In this document: positions 25,039 to 34,236 of the stretch, in pieces | How positions within the stretch are numbered: position 1 is the stretch's first letter | Layout: each line of letters opens with the position of its first letter | Source: Calditrichia bacterium | Lineage (GTDB): Bacteria > Calditrichota > Calditrichia > RBG-13-44-9 > J075 | Length of the DNA stretch: 64,000 nt | Assembly (NCBI GenBank): GCA_020635015.1 | Contig: JACKAP010000012.1 | Coordinates: forward strand, 1-64,000 | Direction of reading: 5' to 3' | Program-made: the position numbers and the translations under genes | The notes under the pieces: model-generated | Told to the model about the DNA's origin: nothing | Database searches by the model: none | The model's input: the letters and a program-made list of their open reading frames with translations, nothing else

Positions 25039-28000
25039 ATGAAGGTCAGCTACCGTATATCAGCGCTCTATATCTGGATATTCAGCGTTTTTCTTCACCT
25101 TCCATTTGACGCTGGATTGACCCAAACCTTTTCCCGCGCGGAATTTCGTACTCATTTACAGCAAGCGGCCGCGGCGGCAGATACCCTTCAGATCGAACAA
25201 TTACTGAACCAACAGCGGGGGGAAGCAATTCGCTTTATCGAGTCGCTGCTGGATTCCACCGTGCACAAGCGGGCCGCTGGAGATGCAACCGCCGCCCGGA
25301 ACGACTGGCAGACGGCAAAGATCGTCGCGGATGTTTATCAACAGATTTTCGGAGATGATTTCTATCGCGTTAAGGCCATTCGTTTCCGGCAGCTTATGCC
25401 GGACCAGCTTTCGGTAAAAGCACAGGTTCTGCAGCTGAAGGATCAGGCCACCCAGGATTTTTACCAGGGTGAGTTCCGCGCTGCCCTGGATAAATTCCAG
25501 CAGGCACTGCCCCTGGCGGTGCGCATCAACGATGTGGATGAGCGTGCCGCGATTGTGGGTAATATCGGTGCGGCATATTTTTACCTGGGCGAGTTTGATA
25601 AAGCGCTCGATTATTACCGGCAGTCCCTGACGCTGCTGGAAGCGCTGGGGGACCGGCGACGCATCGGGAATCGTCTGGGAAACATTGCCACGCTCTATAA
25701 CGACAAAAGCGACTATCCCACCGCCCTGGCATACTATGAAAAAGCCATGGCGATCCGCCGGGAATTGGATGATCAACGCGGCCTGGCGGCGGATCTGAAC
25801 AACGCCGGCTTGATATATGAAGAAATGGGGAATTATGATCTGGCGCTTGCGAAATATCAAAGCGCATTGGAGATCAATCAGACCATCGGGAATGAACGGA
25901 GCGCCGCCAAAAACCTCGCCAATATTGCCAATGTGCATATCAACCTGGGGGATTACCCGGAAGCGCTGGGGATTTATGAAAAAATCCTTCCGATCCGGAA
26001 AGACCGGGAGGATCGCAAGGGGGAAGGCAATGACCTCGGCAATATGGGTATTGCTTACCAGAGCCTGGGAGATTATGACCTCGCGATGCGCCATTATCAG
26101 AACGCCCTGAGCATTCACCGGGAAATCGGTTTTAAGGAGGGGGAAGCGTACCAGTTGGGAAGAATTGCCTCCCTGTTGAAAGTGCGGGGCGACTATGCCG
26201 GCGCCATCAAGAACTTGCAGGAGGCGCTAAACATCCATCGGGAGATGGGGCATCTTCATGGATCGGCAGAGTGGTTGGAGGAACTCAGCGACACCTACCT
26301 CGCCCTCGGCGATCCACGGACGGCGGAAGCACACCTGCAATCGGCGCTGGCGCTGCACCGGGAGATCGGCAACCGCAGCGGGGAGGCTTCCGCGCTGGAA
26401 AAGCTGGGCGACCTGTTCCTGGCTCTCGACGCGCCGGATTCCGCCCGGGGCGCTTTTGAGCAGGCGCGCCGAATCCACCGCGACTTGGGGGAGCGCTGGG
26501 GAGAATGTTCGGCATTGATCAACCTCGGTCTTTTCTACGGGCGGCAGGGGGAAACGGAAACCGCCCTCACCCACCTCAATCAGGCGAAAGACCTGGCGGA
26601 TACGTTAGGCGAAAGCCGCCTGCAGGCTCGGGTACACCTGGAATTGGGAGAGACCTATCGCCGCAGCGGCCGGGTGGAGGCGGCAAACCGCGCTTACCAG
26701 AAAGGATTGGCCATCAGCGAGGGATTGATGGAGACGGAGCTTCGCTGGCAGATGTATTACGGGATGGGTCAATTGTGGGAAGCACAGGGGGATGACGAGC
26801 GCGCCTATTTCTCATACCGGGCGGCCATCAACCTGATCGAAGAAATTCGCCGCCTGGCGCTGGTGGAAGAATTGAAAGCGGCGGTGGTGCAAAAACGTTT
26901 CGATGCCTACCAGGCGATGATCCTGCTGCTGGCGCGGCTGAAGCGGACGGAAGCAGCTTTCCAATACATGGAACGGGCCCGCGCCCGCAATCTGCTGGAT
27001 TTATTGGGAAACAGCAAGATCAAAAGCCCGCAGCCGCAATACCGGGAATTGATCGACAAAGAACGTGCGCTGCAAGCCAAAATATCTACCCTGACCGCGC
27101 AGCTTTCGCAGGAAGGAGGGCGCGGTCGGGGAGATCTTCGGGGGCCGGCGGAGGAGAGATACCGCGAGGCCTTGCAGCAGGCACGGCGTGAATACCAGCA
27201 GTTACAGGTCGATCTGAAACTGCGCAATCCGGAATACGCCGCGATGACCCAAACCGAACCGCTGGCCGCCGCCGGGATTAAAGCATTGCTCAATGAGGAA
27301 TCGGTGCTGCTGGAATATTTCCTCACCGCGGAAAACACCTTCATCTTTGTGATCACCCGCGACGGGTTTCACCTGCTGACGGTGCCGCAGGGGATGGAAA
27401 GCCTGCGGGGGAAAATCATCCTCTTCCGGGGAACGGCGGTGCGCCGGGTGAGCCGGGAAAGCCTGGCGGAAACGCCCTGGATCGCCCCGCTGCAAGGGCT
27501 TTACCGCATCCTGATTGAGCCGCTGCAGCAGGGGGGATACCTGGAGGGCAAAAAGCACCTGATCATCGTTCCCCAGGGATTGCTGCACTACCTGCCCTTT
27601 CCGGCGCTGATTGTGCGCCGTGAACCTGGAAACGGCCGTCCCCATTTTTTAGCGGAAGATTATTCGATTTCCTATACCCCCTCGGCCAGTGCGCTGCCGT
27701 TTTTCCGGGAAAAGAACCACGGCAAACGCGACAACCTGCTCCTGCTGGCCCCGCGCCCGGACGCGCTGCCGATGTCGGAAACGGAAATACGGGAAATCTC
27801 CGCCCAGTTTGGGAGCGGCGCGGCGGCGCGCTTCGGCGCGGAAGCCAGCGAAAGCTTGGTCAAACAGCAGGGGATCGATTATGACCTGCTGCATTTTGCC
27901 ACCACCGCCCATTTCAACAAAATCAATCCGATGTTCTCCCGGGTGGATATGGCCGGCAGCGGCAGTGATGACGGCAACCTGGAAGTTTACGAGGTTTTTA

Positions 28001-28359
28001 ACCTGAATCTGCAGGCCAATATGGTGGTGCTCAGCGCCTGCCAGACCGCCCTGGGAAGCGGCTACTCGCAGGTGATTCCCCGGGGAGACGACCTGGTCGG
28101 CCTCAGCCAGGCCTTTTTGTACGCCGGCAGCGCCAGCGTGGTGGCCAGTTTGTGGGAAATATCCGATCCCTCCACCGCCCGCTTCATGGCCCGTTTTTAC
28201 GAAAACCTGCGCGAACAAAAGCATAAAGCGGCAGCGCTGGCCCAAACCCAGCGGGAGATGATTTCCAGGAATCTCAAGGCAGATGATGACCAGGGAGAAT
28301 ATGACTATTCCCATCCATACTTTTGGGCGGCGTTTGTTCTGATTGGGGACTGGGAATGA
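25039..28359 (+). CDS. TPR-CHAT protein (caspase-like) with altered catalytic histidine
   Basis: An 1106-residue exported or membrane-tethered protein. An N-terminal hydrophobic segment (LYIWIFSVFLHLPF) is followed by about a dozen tetratricopeptide repeats from roughly 140 to 620 (such as LGNIATLYNDKSDYPTALAY), a helical linker and a C-terminal CHAT domain from about 750. CHAT is a caspase-like protease fold with a His-Cys dyad. The Cys is present (Cys1001, VVLSACQTALGSG). The His motif, normally HFATHG or HFATHA, reads HFATTAHF (952-959), so Thr956 stands where the catalytic His is expected; His958 is two residues further on. Its position next to a sigma/anti-sigma pair suggests a regulated effector. 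Proteolytic activity is therefore uncertain. Confidence 0.85.
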   Translation: MKVSYRISALYIWIFSVFLHLPFDAGLTQTFSRAEFRTHLQQAAAAADTLQIEQLLNQQRGEAIRFIESLLDSTVHKRAAGDATAARNDWQTAKIVADVYQQIFGDDFYRVKAIRFRQLMPDQLSVKAQVLQLKDQATQDFYQGEFRAALDKFQQALPLAVRINDVDERAAIVGNIGAAYFYLGEFDKALDYYRQSLTLLEALGDRRRIGNRLGNIATLYNDKSDYPTALAYYEKAMAIRRELDDQRGLAADLNNAGLIYEEMGNYDLALAKYQSALEINQTIGNERSAAKNLANIANVHINLGDYPEALGIYEKILPIRKDREDRKGEGNDLGNMGIAYQSLGDYDLAMRHYQNALSIHREIGFKEGEAYQLGRIASLLKVRGDYAGAIKNLQEALNIHREMGHLHGSAEWLEELSDTYLALGDPRTAEAHLQSALALHREIGNRSGEASALEKLGDLFLALDAPDSARGAFEQARRIHRDLGERWGECSALINLGLFYGRQGETETALTHLNQAKDLADTLGESRLQARVHLELGETYRRSGRVEAANRAYQKGLAISEGLMETELRWQMYYGMGQLWEAQGDDERAYFSYRAAINLIEEIRRLALVEELKAAVVQKRFDAYQAMILLLARLKRTEAAFQYMERARARNLLDLLGNSKIKSPQPQYRELIDKERALQAKISTLTAQLSQEGGRGRGDLRGPAEERYREALQQARREYQQLQVDLKLRNPEYAAMTQTEPLAAAGIKALLNEESVLLEYFLTAENTFIFVITRDGFHLLTVPQGMESLRGKIILFRGTAVRRVSRESLAETPWIAPLQGLYRILIEPLQQGGYLEGKKHLIIVPQGLLHYLPFPALIVRREPGNGRPHFLAEDYSISYTPSASALPFFREKNHGKRDNLLLLAPRPDALPMSETEIREISAQFGSGAAARFGAEASESLVKQQGIDYDLLHFATTAHFNKINPMFSRVDMAGSGSDDGNLEVYEVFNLNLQANMVVLSACQTALGSGYSQVIPRGDDLVGLSQAFLYAGSASVVASLWEISDPSTARFMARFYENLREQKHKAAALAQTQREMISRNLKADDDQGEYDYSHPYFWAAFVLIGDWE

Positions 28360-28362
28360 AAT

Positions 28363-28661
28363 GGAACGCGGATGACGCGGATGACGCAGATTTACGCGGA
28401 TTTTTTCATTGTGAAGGCGAAGTAGATTATAAATTAAGTCTTCTACTTTTATAGATTCCTCGGCTAGCGCCTTCGGAATGACATAAGCGTCGTCATTTCG
28501 AACACAGCGAAGCGAAGTGAGAAATCTTTTGGTGCATAAAAATTGGTTTACAATCTACAACGGCACATCGCCGTTACGCTAAGGTGTATTGTTCAAGAAG
28601 CAAGACAGTAGCAGGGTCATTCATTGTCTTTCCTGCCACTGCTACTGCCACTGCCACTGTC
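28363..28661. repeat. Three repeat pieces: CGCGGAT arm, GTCATTYCGA copy 3, TGCCAC copy
   Basis: The 324-bp gap after the CHAT gene holds a lone left arm of the CGCGGATGACGC family (28363-28406), the third GTCATTYCGA unit (28453-28527: AGATTCCTCGGCTAGCGC to GAGAAATCT) and a short TGCCAC element (28607-28661) immediately before the next start codon. No gene is seen here. Confidence 0.75.
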
Positions 28662-28683
28662 CATGAATACGGGAGACGCAATT

Positions 28684-31600
28684 ATGATAGCAAAAACGTT
28701 ACGCCATACTCTACCGCTAATGCTGCTATTCCCGCTCTTGCTGTTTTCCCAGCAGCCCAACACCGTCACCATCTTCGGAACGGTCAGCGACCGGGCCTCC
28801 GGCGCGGGGCTGGCCGGGGTGCGGGTGGAGGTGATCTCCGAGGCGGACAGCAGCGAGCGGGCGGCGGCGATCAGCGACAGCAGCGGGGCGTATCGCATCA
28901 CCTTAAGCCTCGGCGCTGCTCCGGCGGGGGGAACGCCGCAAGATTTTGCCCTGATGCAGAACTATCCCAATCCCTTCAATCCCGCGACCCTGATCCAATT
29001 CCAGATAGCGCAAGCCTCTCCGGTGAGGCTGGATATTTACAACATCCTGGGGCAGAAGGTGCGCACCCTGGTGAATGAACCGCTCCCCGCCGGGCGCTAC
29101 ACTGCGGTGTGGGACGGCCGCAGCGATGCCGGCAGCGGGGTGTCGGCAGGCATCTATTTTTACCGCCTGCAGGCCGGTGACTATGCCAAAGCCCGCAAGA
29201 TGGTTTTAATGGATGGCGGCGCCGCGGCCCCGGCAGTTTCTGCCCCGCTAAGCAGCGGCTTCGGAAAAGACGCTTTCGCCGAAACCGGCGATGCACAGAT
29301 TAGCATCCGTCTCACTTCGCCGTTTATTAAATCCCTGAGAAAGCAGCATGTCAAGCTATCCGCTGCGCCTTTCCGTTATGACATTAGCGCCGAGGTGCGG
29401 GGGGGAATATTAAACCGAAAATTGATCATCATCTCCGAACCGGGTAACAACGGCCTGGTTTATATCAGCGGCCGTGCAGGGGCGGTGCGAACGGACATGA
29501 CGGGTGCAATGGAAGCGGTGGTGGTTAATCGGCGGGGGGATGAAAAAAAGGTTAAAATGCCGGTGAATCCCAACGGCAGTATTCCGGTGATGAAATTAGG
29601 GGCGAAGGTTGGCGACCGCCTGACGCTGACCCTGTACCGGGATGGAAAAATTGCCGGGGTTCCGGAGGAATTTATGGTTCCCGAATTCGGCCTGCCGGAA
29701 GTGCTCGATTCCAAACCCACCAATGGGGATAAAGATATTGTGCTTGATACCCCGATTATCATCTATTTCTCCGAGCCGGTGGATCCGGTCACGGTAGATG
29801 CGAACAGTTTTTATCTTTCCGACAGCCTGGGGAACCGGGTGCCGGGCAGTATTGGTTTTAACGGTGATTTTACCATTGCAATGCTCCATCCGGCAAATCC
29901 CCTCTCCTACAATGCCGAATACATTATTACCGTGACCACCGCGGTGACCGATTTGCAGGGATTGCATTTGGAGAGTGCTTATGTGGCAATGTATAAAACG
30001 GTAACTGCACCATCTCCTATTCTGAAAGGCTGGTATTTTCAAAATCCATTACCCCAGGGTAACTACCTCTCTGACGTCTGTTTCACCGACGTAAACACTG
30101 GCGTAGCGGTGGGTTATCTCGGCACCATTCTCCGTACCAGCGACGGCGGAGATACCTGGACAATTCAGAGTAGCGGGACGACTGAAAACCTCTTAGGCGT
30201 CTTTTTCACCGACACTAACAACGGCACGGTGGTGGGTCGTTTCGGCACCATTCTTCGCACCACTAACGGCGGGATTACTTGGGTCAGCCAAAGCAGCGGG
30301 GTGACAATCCACCTTAGGGACGTCTATTTCACCGATGCCGCTACCGGCTGGGTGGTGGGTTCCGGTACCATCCTTCACACCACTAACGGGGGGGACACCT
30401 GGACCCCTCAGAATAGCGCACCTTATAAGGTCCTTTGCGGTGTCTTTTTCAGCGATGCCAACACCGGCTGGGTGGTGGGAGAAGACGGTACTATCCGTCG
30501 CACCACGAACGGGGGAAATACCTGGGTCAGCCAAAACAGCGGGACGACTGAATACCTCTATGGCGTTTATTTTACCGATACCAACACCGGCTGGGTGGTG
30601 GGAAACAACGGTACTATCCGCCGCACCATTAACGGCGGGGCCAGCTGGAACAGTCAGAGTAGCGGGACGACCGAAATCTTCACTGGCGTTTATTTCAGCG
30701 ATGCCGCTACCGGCTGGGTAGTGGGTTATAACGGTACTATACTGCACACCAGCAACGGCGGGAATACCTGGATCAACCAGAACAGCGGGACGATTGAAAG
30801 CCTCAACGGCGTCTTTTTCACCGCCACTAACACCGGCATGGTGGTGGGTTACAACGGCATTATTCTAAATACTAGCGACGGCGGGGCTACCTGGATCAGC
30901 AATGCAGCGACGACGGACGGGCTCGCGGACGTCTATTTCAGTGATGCCAATACCGGCACCGTGGTGGGTTACAACGGCATTATTCTAAATACCAGCGACG
31001 GCGGAATTGCCTGGAACAGCCAGACCAGCGGGACGACTGATAACCTCTATGGCGTTTATTTCAGCGATACCAATATCGGCACCGTGGTGGGTGATCTCGG
31101 CATTATACTGCGCACCAGCGACGGCGGAAATCACTGGTTCAGCCAGAACAGCGGAACGACATGGTGGCTTGGTGACGTCTATTTCATCGACGCTAATACC
31201 GGCTGGGTGGCGGGTTCCGGGGGTACCATTCTACACACCACTAATGGCGGGGCCACCTGGGACAGTCAGAGTAGCGGGATAACAGAGCCTATTAATAGTG
31301 TCTTTTTCAGCGACGCCAGTAACGGTACCGCGGTCAGCGGTACTATCATTCTTCGCACCAGTGACGGCGGGATTACCTGGAACAGTCAGAGTAGCGGGAC
31401 AACATTCGGTCTCTACAGCGTCTATTTCAGTGACACCAACACCGGCACTTTGGTCGGGGGGAAGGGCACCATCTTGCACACCACTGATGGTGGGGCCACC
31501 TGGATTAGTCAGAATAGCGGAACAACCGAAGACCTCTATGAAGTCTATTTCATCGATGCTAATACTGGCTGGGTGGTGGGTTTAGAAGGCGCTATTTTGC

Positions 31601-31824
31601 ACACCGCTGACGGCGGGACCACCTGGGTCAGTCAAAACAGTGGGACGATAGCCAGCTTCCAGGGCGTCTATTTCAGCGATGCCAATACCGGTTGGGCGGT
31701 GGGTAGTTTCGGCACAATTCTGCACACTACCAGCGGCGGGGTAATATCCACTCAGCAGCCCCGCACGCCGCCAACGCCCGACAAATTTGAATTACACCAG
31801 AATTACCCCGGGGGGCGAAGGTAA
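28684..31824 (+). CDS. Large Ycf48/BNR-repeat surface protein, internal sorting-type domain, truncated C-terminus
   Basis: A 1046-residue exported protein. In order: signal peptide (LMLLFPLLLFS); a carboxypeptidase-regulatory-like beta domain (TIFGTVSDRASGAGLAGVRV); a complete YPNPFNP domain at about 80-175 (ALMQNYPNPFNPATLI to ARKMVLM), which is normally C-terminal; linker; a Big_5-like Ig domain (about 335-445); then 14 Ycf48-like repeats of about 43 residues (VYFSDANTGWVVG, then GTILHTTNGGATW) forming a propeller-type array. The protein ends FELHQNYPGGRR, so a second sorting domain is cut off right after its first residues. The start at 28684 avoids codons lying in the TGCCAC repeat. It follows the CHAT gene and may be a target of the same regulation. 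Confidence 0.8.
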   Translation: MIAKTLRHTLPLMLLFPLLLFSQQPNTVTIFGTVSDRASGAGLAGVRVEVISEADSSERAAAISDSSGAYRITLSLGAAPAGGTPQDFALMQNYPNPFNPATLIQFQIAQASPVRLDIYNILGQKVRTLVNEPLPAGRYTAVWDGRSDAGSGVSAGIYFYRLQAGDYAKARKMVLMDGGAAAPAVSAPLSSGFGKDAFAETGDAQISIRLTSPFIKSLRKQHVKLSAAPFRYDISAEVRGGILNRKLIIISEPGNNGLVYISGRAGAVRTDMTGAMEAVVVNRRGDEKKVKMPVNPNGSIPVMKLGAKVGDRLTLTLYRDGKIAGVPEEFMVPEFGLPEVLDSKPTNGDKDIVLDTPIIIYFSEPVDPVTVDANSFYLSDSLGNRVPGSIGFNGDFTIAMLHPANPLSYNAEYIITVTTAVTDLQGLHLESAYVAMYKTVTAPSPILKGWYFQNPLPQGNYLSDVCFTDVNTGVAVGYLGTILRTSDGGDTWTIQSSGTTENLLGVFFTDTNNGTVVGRFGTILRTTNGGITWVSQSSGVTIHLRDVYFTDAATGWVVGSGTILHTTNGGDTWTPQNSAPYKVLCGVFFSDANTGWVVGEDGTIRRTTNGGNTWVSQNSGTTEYLYGVYFTDTNTGWVVGNNGTIRRTINGGASWNSQSSGTTEIFTGVYFSDAATGWVVGYNGTILHTSNGGNTWINQNSGTIESLNGVFFTATNTGMVVGYNGIILNTSDGGATWISNAATTDGLADVYFSDANTGTVVGYNGIILNTSDGGIAWNSQTSGTTDNLYGVYFSDTNIGTVVGDLGIILRTSDGGNHWFSQNSGTTWWLGDVYFIDANTGWVAGSGGTILHTTNGGATWDSQSSGITEPINSVFFSDASNGTAVSGTIILRTSDGGITWNSQSSGTTFGLYSVYFSDTNTGTLVGGKGTILHTTDGGATWISQNSGTTEDLYEVYFIDANTGWVVGLEGAILHTADGGTTWVSQNSGTIASFQGVYFSDANTGWAVGSFGTILHTTSGGVISTQQPRTPPTPDKFELHQNYPGGRR

Positions 31825-31946
31825 AAACACATATCAACCCAATAAAACTTAAACCGGAAAGGAAGATAAAGGTTAGGACAGACGCTCTGTTGAAGTGTTA
31901 TAGCATGATTGCATGATTGTGCATTTGTATTACCCATGATAAAAAA

Positions 31947-31985
31947 GGCCACCAGTGAGACCGGCAAGTCAAAGCACTGGTGGCC
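31947..31985 (-). terminator. Hairpin with minus-strand T-tract in the gap after the Ycf48 gene
   Basis: A perfect 11-bp stem, GGCCACCAGTG against CACTGGTGGCC with a 17-nt loop, is followed on the minus strand by six T. It has the form of an intrinsic terminator for a minus-strand transcript, but no minus-strand gene is visible immediately upstream of it. Two GC palindromes (about 31807-31815 and 32022-32031, CCCCGGGGG type) flank the surrounding 280-bp gap. Confidence 0.5.
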
Positions 31986-32106
31986 GGGCGCCACAGCGGG
32001 AGTTTTGCAAACCAAAACACCCCCGGGGGCTATTTTATTGTACTGAAGCGAAACCGGAAATGCAACTGCGGTTTCCAAAACCATTCATTCAAAAGGAGAA
32101 TCTATT

Positions 32107-33909
32107 ATGCAAAGTTTTACGAAGATTACGGTTTTATTGATGCTGATTTTCGCGTTTTCGTTTGCGGATGTGATCAATGTTCCGGCAGACCAGCCGACCA
32201 TCCAGGCCGGTATTAACGCCGCTGTAAATGGCGATACGGTGCTGGTGGCAGACGGCACTTATATCGAGAACATCAATTTTCTCGGTAAGGCCATTACCGT
32301 CGCCAGCCATTATTTGGTGGATGCCGATACCAGCCACATTTCCGCCACTGTCATCGACGGCAGCCAGCCCAGCAACCCGGACAGCGGCTCGGTGGTGTAT
32401 TTCATCGCCGGAGAGGATACCAACTCGGTGCTGAGCGGGTTTACCATTACCGGCGGCAGCGGGACGATGACGGAGTTTACCAATCAAGGTGTTGTTTATC
32501 CTATACGAGCTGGTGGCGGGATCCTATGTTATGAATCAGGCGCCCGCATTACAGCGAATGTCATAATGAATAACAACGTACCGGTTTTTGATCTGTCTTG
32601 CGGCGGCGGGGTCGGTGTGTTGGCGGATAGTAGCGGCGCCCATGTCCGGATTGATAGCAATAAAATCATATCCAATAGCATCAATTCAGGGTATCTCAAC
32701 TGGGGAAGTGGTGTTGAGCTATACGGCAATGGCACGATAACCAATAACAACATTTCGTCAAACAGTTCAGATGCAATTGCTCAAGCGCATGGTGCGATTC
32801 ATTGCTGGGCGGATTTGACGCCTGGCTTTGTTGTGATTAAGGATAATCATATTACCCATAATGAGGTCAATGGAAATGAGGCATTTGCGGGTGGAATAAC
32901 AATTGATCCTGGAATCAACGCGTCAGTAATTGGTAATGATGTCTCTGATAATGTGTTGAACGGTACGAATGGCATTGGCGGCGGCATATATGTGCGTCGT
33001 ACAACCGGCGCAATCCTTATTGATGGAAACAAGCTTACCAACAATATGATTAATAATAGTAATGATGCATGGGGCGGGGGCATTTCGCTTTGGGCTGATG
33101 ACCCGGCGACAAATACCAATATCCTGATTACCAATAATCTTGTTTCCGGCAATCAAGCCAAAGAAGGCGCCGGGATCTACAGCCGGCGCAGCAAGGCAAA
33201 TATTATCAACAATACCATCGTCAACAATACCGCTACCATACAGGGGGGCGCTATTCTTGTTAGAGACTCGGCGATTGCAACAGTCATGAATTCAATCTTA
33301 TGGGGCAATAATGCGCTCAATGGCTCACAAATATATCTTGCTGGCGGCGTGGCTAACGTGGCGTATAGTGATGTACAAGGCGGCTGGTCAGGCGACGGCA
33401 ACATCGATGCGGATCCGCAATTCGAAGATACCAGCGCTTTTTACCTGGCCGGAGGTTCGCCCTGCATCGATGCCGGCGATCCCGGCGAAAATTTCAGCGA
33501 TCCGGCGGATCCCGCCAATCCCGGGTTTGCCCTCTGGCCGGCCATGGGCGGCTTACGAAATGACATGGGCGCCTACGGCGGGCCGGGATCTAGAAAAATT
33601 GTCGTGGGCATCAAGGAATTGCCGTCTTCTGTGGAAAACCTGCCGAACGATTTTCTACTGGCGCAAAACTACCCCAACCCCTTCAATCCCAGCACCACCA
33701 TCGAATTCGCTTTAGCGAAAGGCGGGTGGGTGACGCTGAAAGTCTACAATATTCTGGGAGAGGTTGTGGCGGAACTGGTCGCGGAAAACTTGAGTGCCGG
33801 CAGCTACAAGTATGATTGGAATGCCGCCGGCCTGGCCAGCGGGGTGTACTTCTACCGCCTGGAGGCGGGGCGGTCTAAACAAACCCGCAAGCTCGTGCTT
33901 TTGAAATAG
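32107..33909 (+). CDS. Parallel beta-helix surface protein with C-terminal sorting domain
   Basis: A 600-residue exported protein. The signal peptide (VLLMLIFAFSFA) leads into INVPADQPTIQAGINAAVNG and DTVLVADGTYIENI, the usual entry of pectate-lyase-like right-handed beta-helices. Repeated Asn/Ile-rich coils follow (NIINNTIVNNTATIQGGAI), and then FLLAQNYPNPFNPSTTIEF and an end in KLVLLK, the FCB sorting domain. No catalytic residues of a specific lyase are evident, so glycan binding or surface decoration is as likely as hydrolysis. AAAGGAG precedes the ATG. The Asn-rich coil region (about 140-420) is more AT-rich than the rest, as expected for its codons. Confidence 0.85.
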   Translation: MQSFTKITVLLMLIFAFSFADVINVPADQPTIQAGINAAVNGDTVLVADGTYIENINFLGKAITVASHYLVDADTSHISATVIDGSQPSNPDSGSVVYFIAGEDTNSVLSGFTITGGSGTMTEFTNQGVVYPIRAGGGILCYESGARITANVIMNNNVPVFDLSCGGGVGVLADSSGAHVRIDSNKIISNSINSGYLNWGSGVELYGNGTITNNNISSNSSDAIAQAHGAIHCWADLTPGFVVIKDNHITHNEVNGNEAFAGGITIDPGINASVIGNDVSDNVLNGTNGIGGGIYVRRTTGAILIDGNKLTNNMINNSNDAWGGGISLWADDPATNTNILITNNLVSGNQAKEGAGIYSRRSKANIINNTIVNNTATIQGGAILVRDSAIATVMNSILWGNNALNGSQIYLAGGVANVAYSDVQGGWSGDGNIDADPQFEDTSAFYLAGGSPCIDAGDPGENFSDPADPANPGFALWPAMGGLRNDMGAYGGPGSRKIVVGIKELPSSVENLPNDFLLAQNYPNPFNPSTTIEFALAKGGWVTLKVYNILGEVVAELVAENLSAGSYKYDWNAAGLASGVYFYRLEAGRSKQTRKLVLLK

Positions 33910-33947
33910 TCTTGTATGACCCAAACGGCGGGTCATACAAGACTATT
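33905..33947 (+). terminator. Terminator hairpin at the end of the beta-helix gene
   Basis: AATAGTCTTGTATGACCC pairs perfectly with GGGTCATACAAGACTATT (18-bp stem, 7-nt loop), followed by TTGG. The left arm includes the gene's own TAG stop codon. The stem is long for an intrinsic terminator and the T-tract is short. Confidence 0.7.
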
Positions 33948-33991
33948 TTGGATTTATATCAAAACGATATAGCATAATTTTGAAAGTCACG

Positions 33992-34031
33992 CCATTTGTA
34001 GCCGCACTATGAATAGTGCGGCTACAAATGG
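33992..34031. repeat. TTTGTAGC hairpin element, copy 2 (hairpin only)
   Basis: CCATTTGTAGCCGCAC and GTGCGGCTACAAATGG form a perfect 16-bp stem around TATGAATA. The loop matches copy 3 (55929-55965) exactly, while the stem differs by paired substitutions. The outer TATTTGGGTAG ends of the other copies are absent here. The rest of the 327-bp gap up to the toxin-antitoxin genes shows only a short terminator-like hairpin. Confidence 0.8.
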
Positions 34032-34206
34032 GAATCCGTTCCCAATCCGATTATTCATCAATCAAAAACATTAACACTGTCAACTTCGACCGAAACCAAT
34101 CTGGCACCACCCTTCAATACTTCGGTGAGGATCGTTTGCTGACATCATAATGCCGGTAGGAAGCCATTTGGGCGGCAAAGCTGTTAATCCGGTAAGGCAG
34201 GTAGAT

Positions 34207-34235
34207 TCTCCCGGAGGTTCCAAATCTCCGGGAGA
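34207..34235 (-). terminator. Terminator-like hairpin after the toxin-antitoxin cluster
   Basis: TCTCCCGGAG and CTCCGGGAGA form a perfect 10-bp stem around a 9-nt loop, immediately after the stop codon of the ribbon-helix-helix gene on the minus strand. There is no T-tract, so it may stabilise the mRNA end rather than terminate. Confidence 0.45.
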
Positions 34236-34236
34236 T

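Noticed and set aside
28624..28683. Upstream start for the large Ycf48 protein inside the TGCCAC repeat
   Set aside because: Gives a Leu-Pro run encoded by repeat DNA; the ATG at 28684 begins a proper signal peptide.
31947..32035. Riboswitch upstream of the beta-helix gene
   Set aside because: The hairpins do not match any riboswitch core I recognise, and the T-tract lies on the minus strand.
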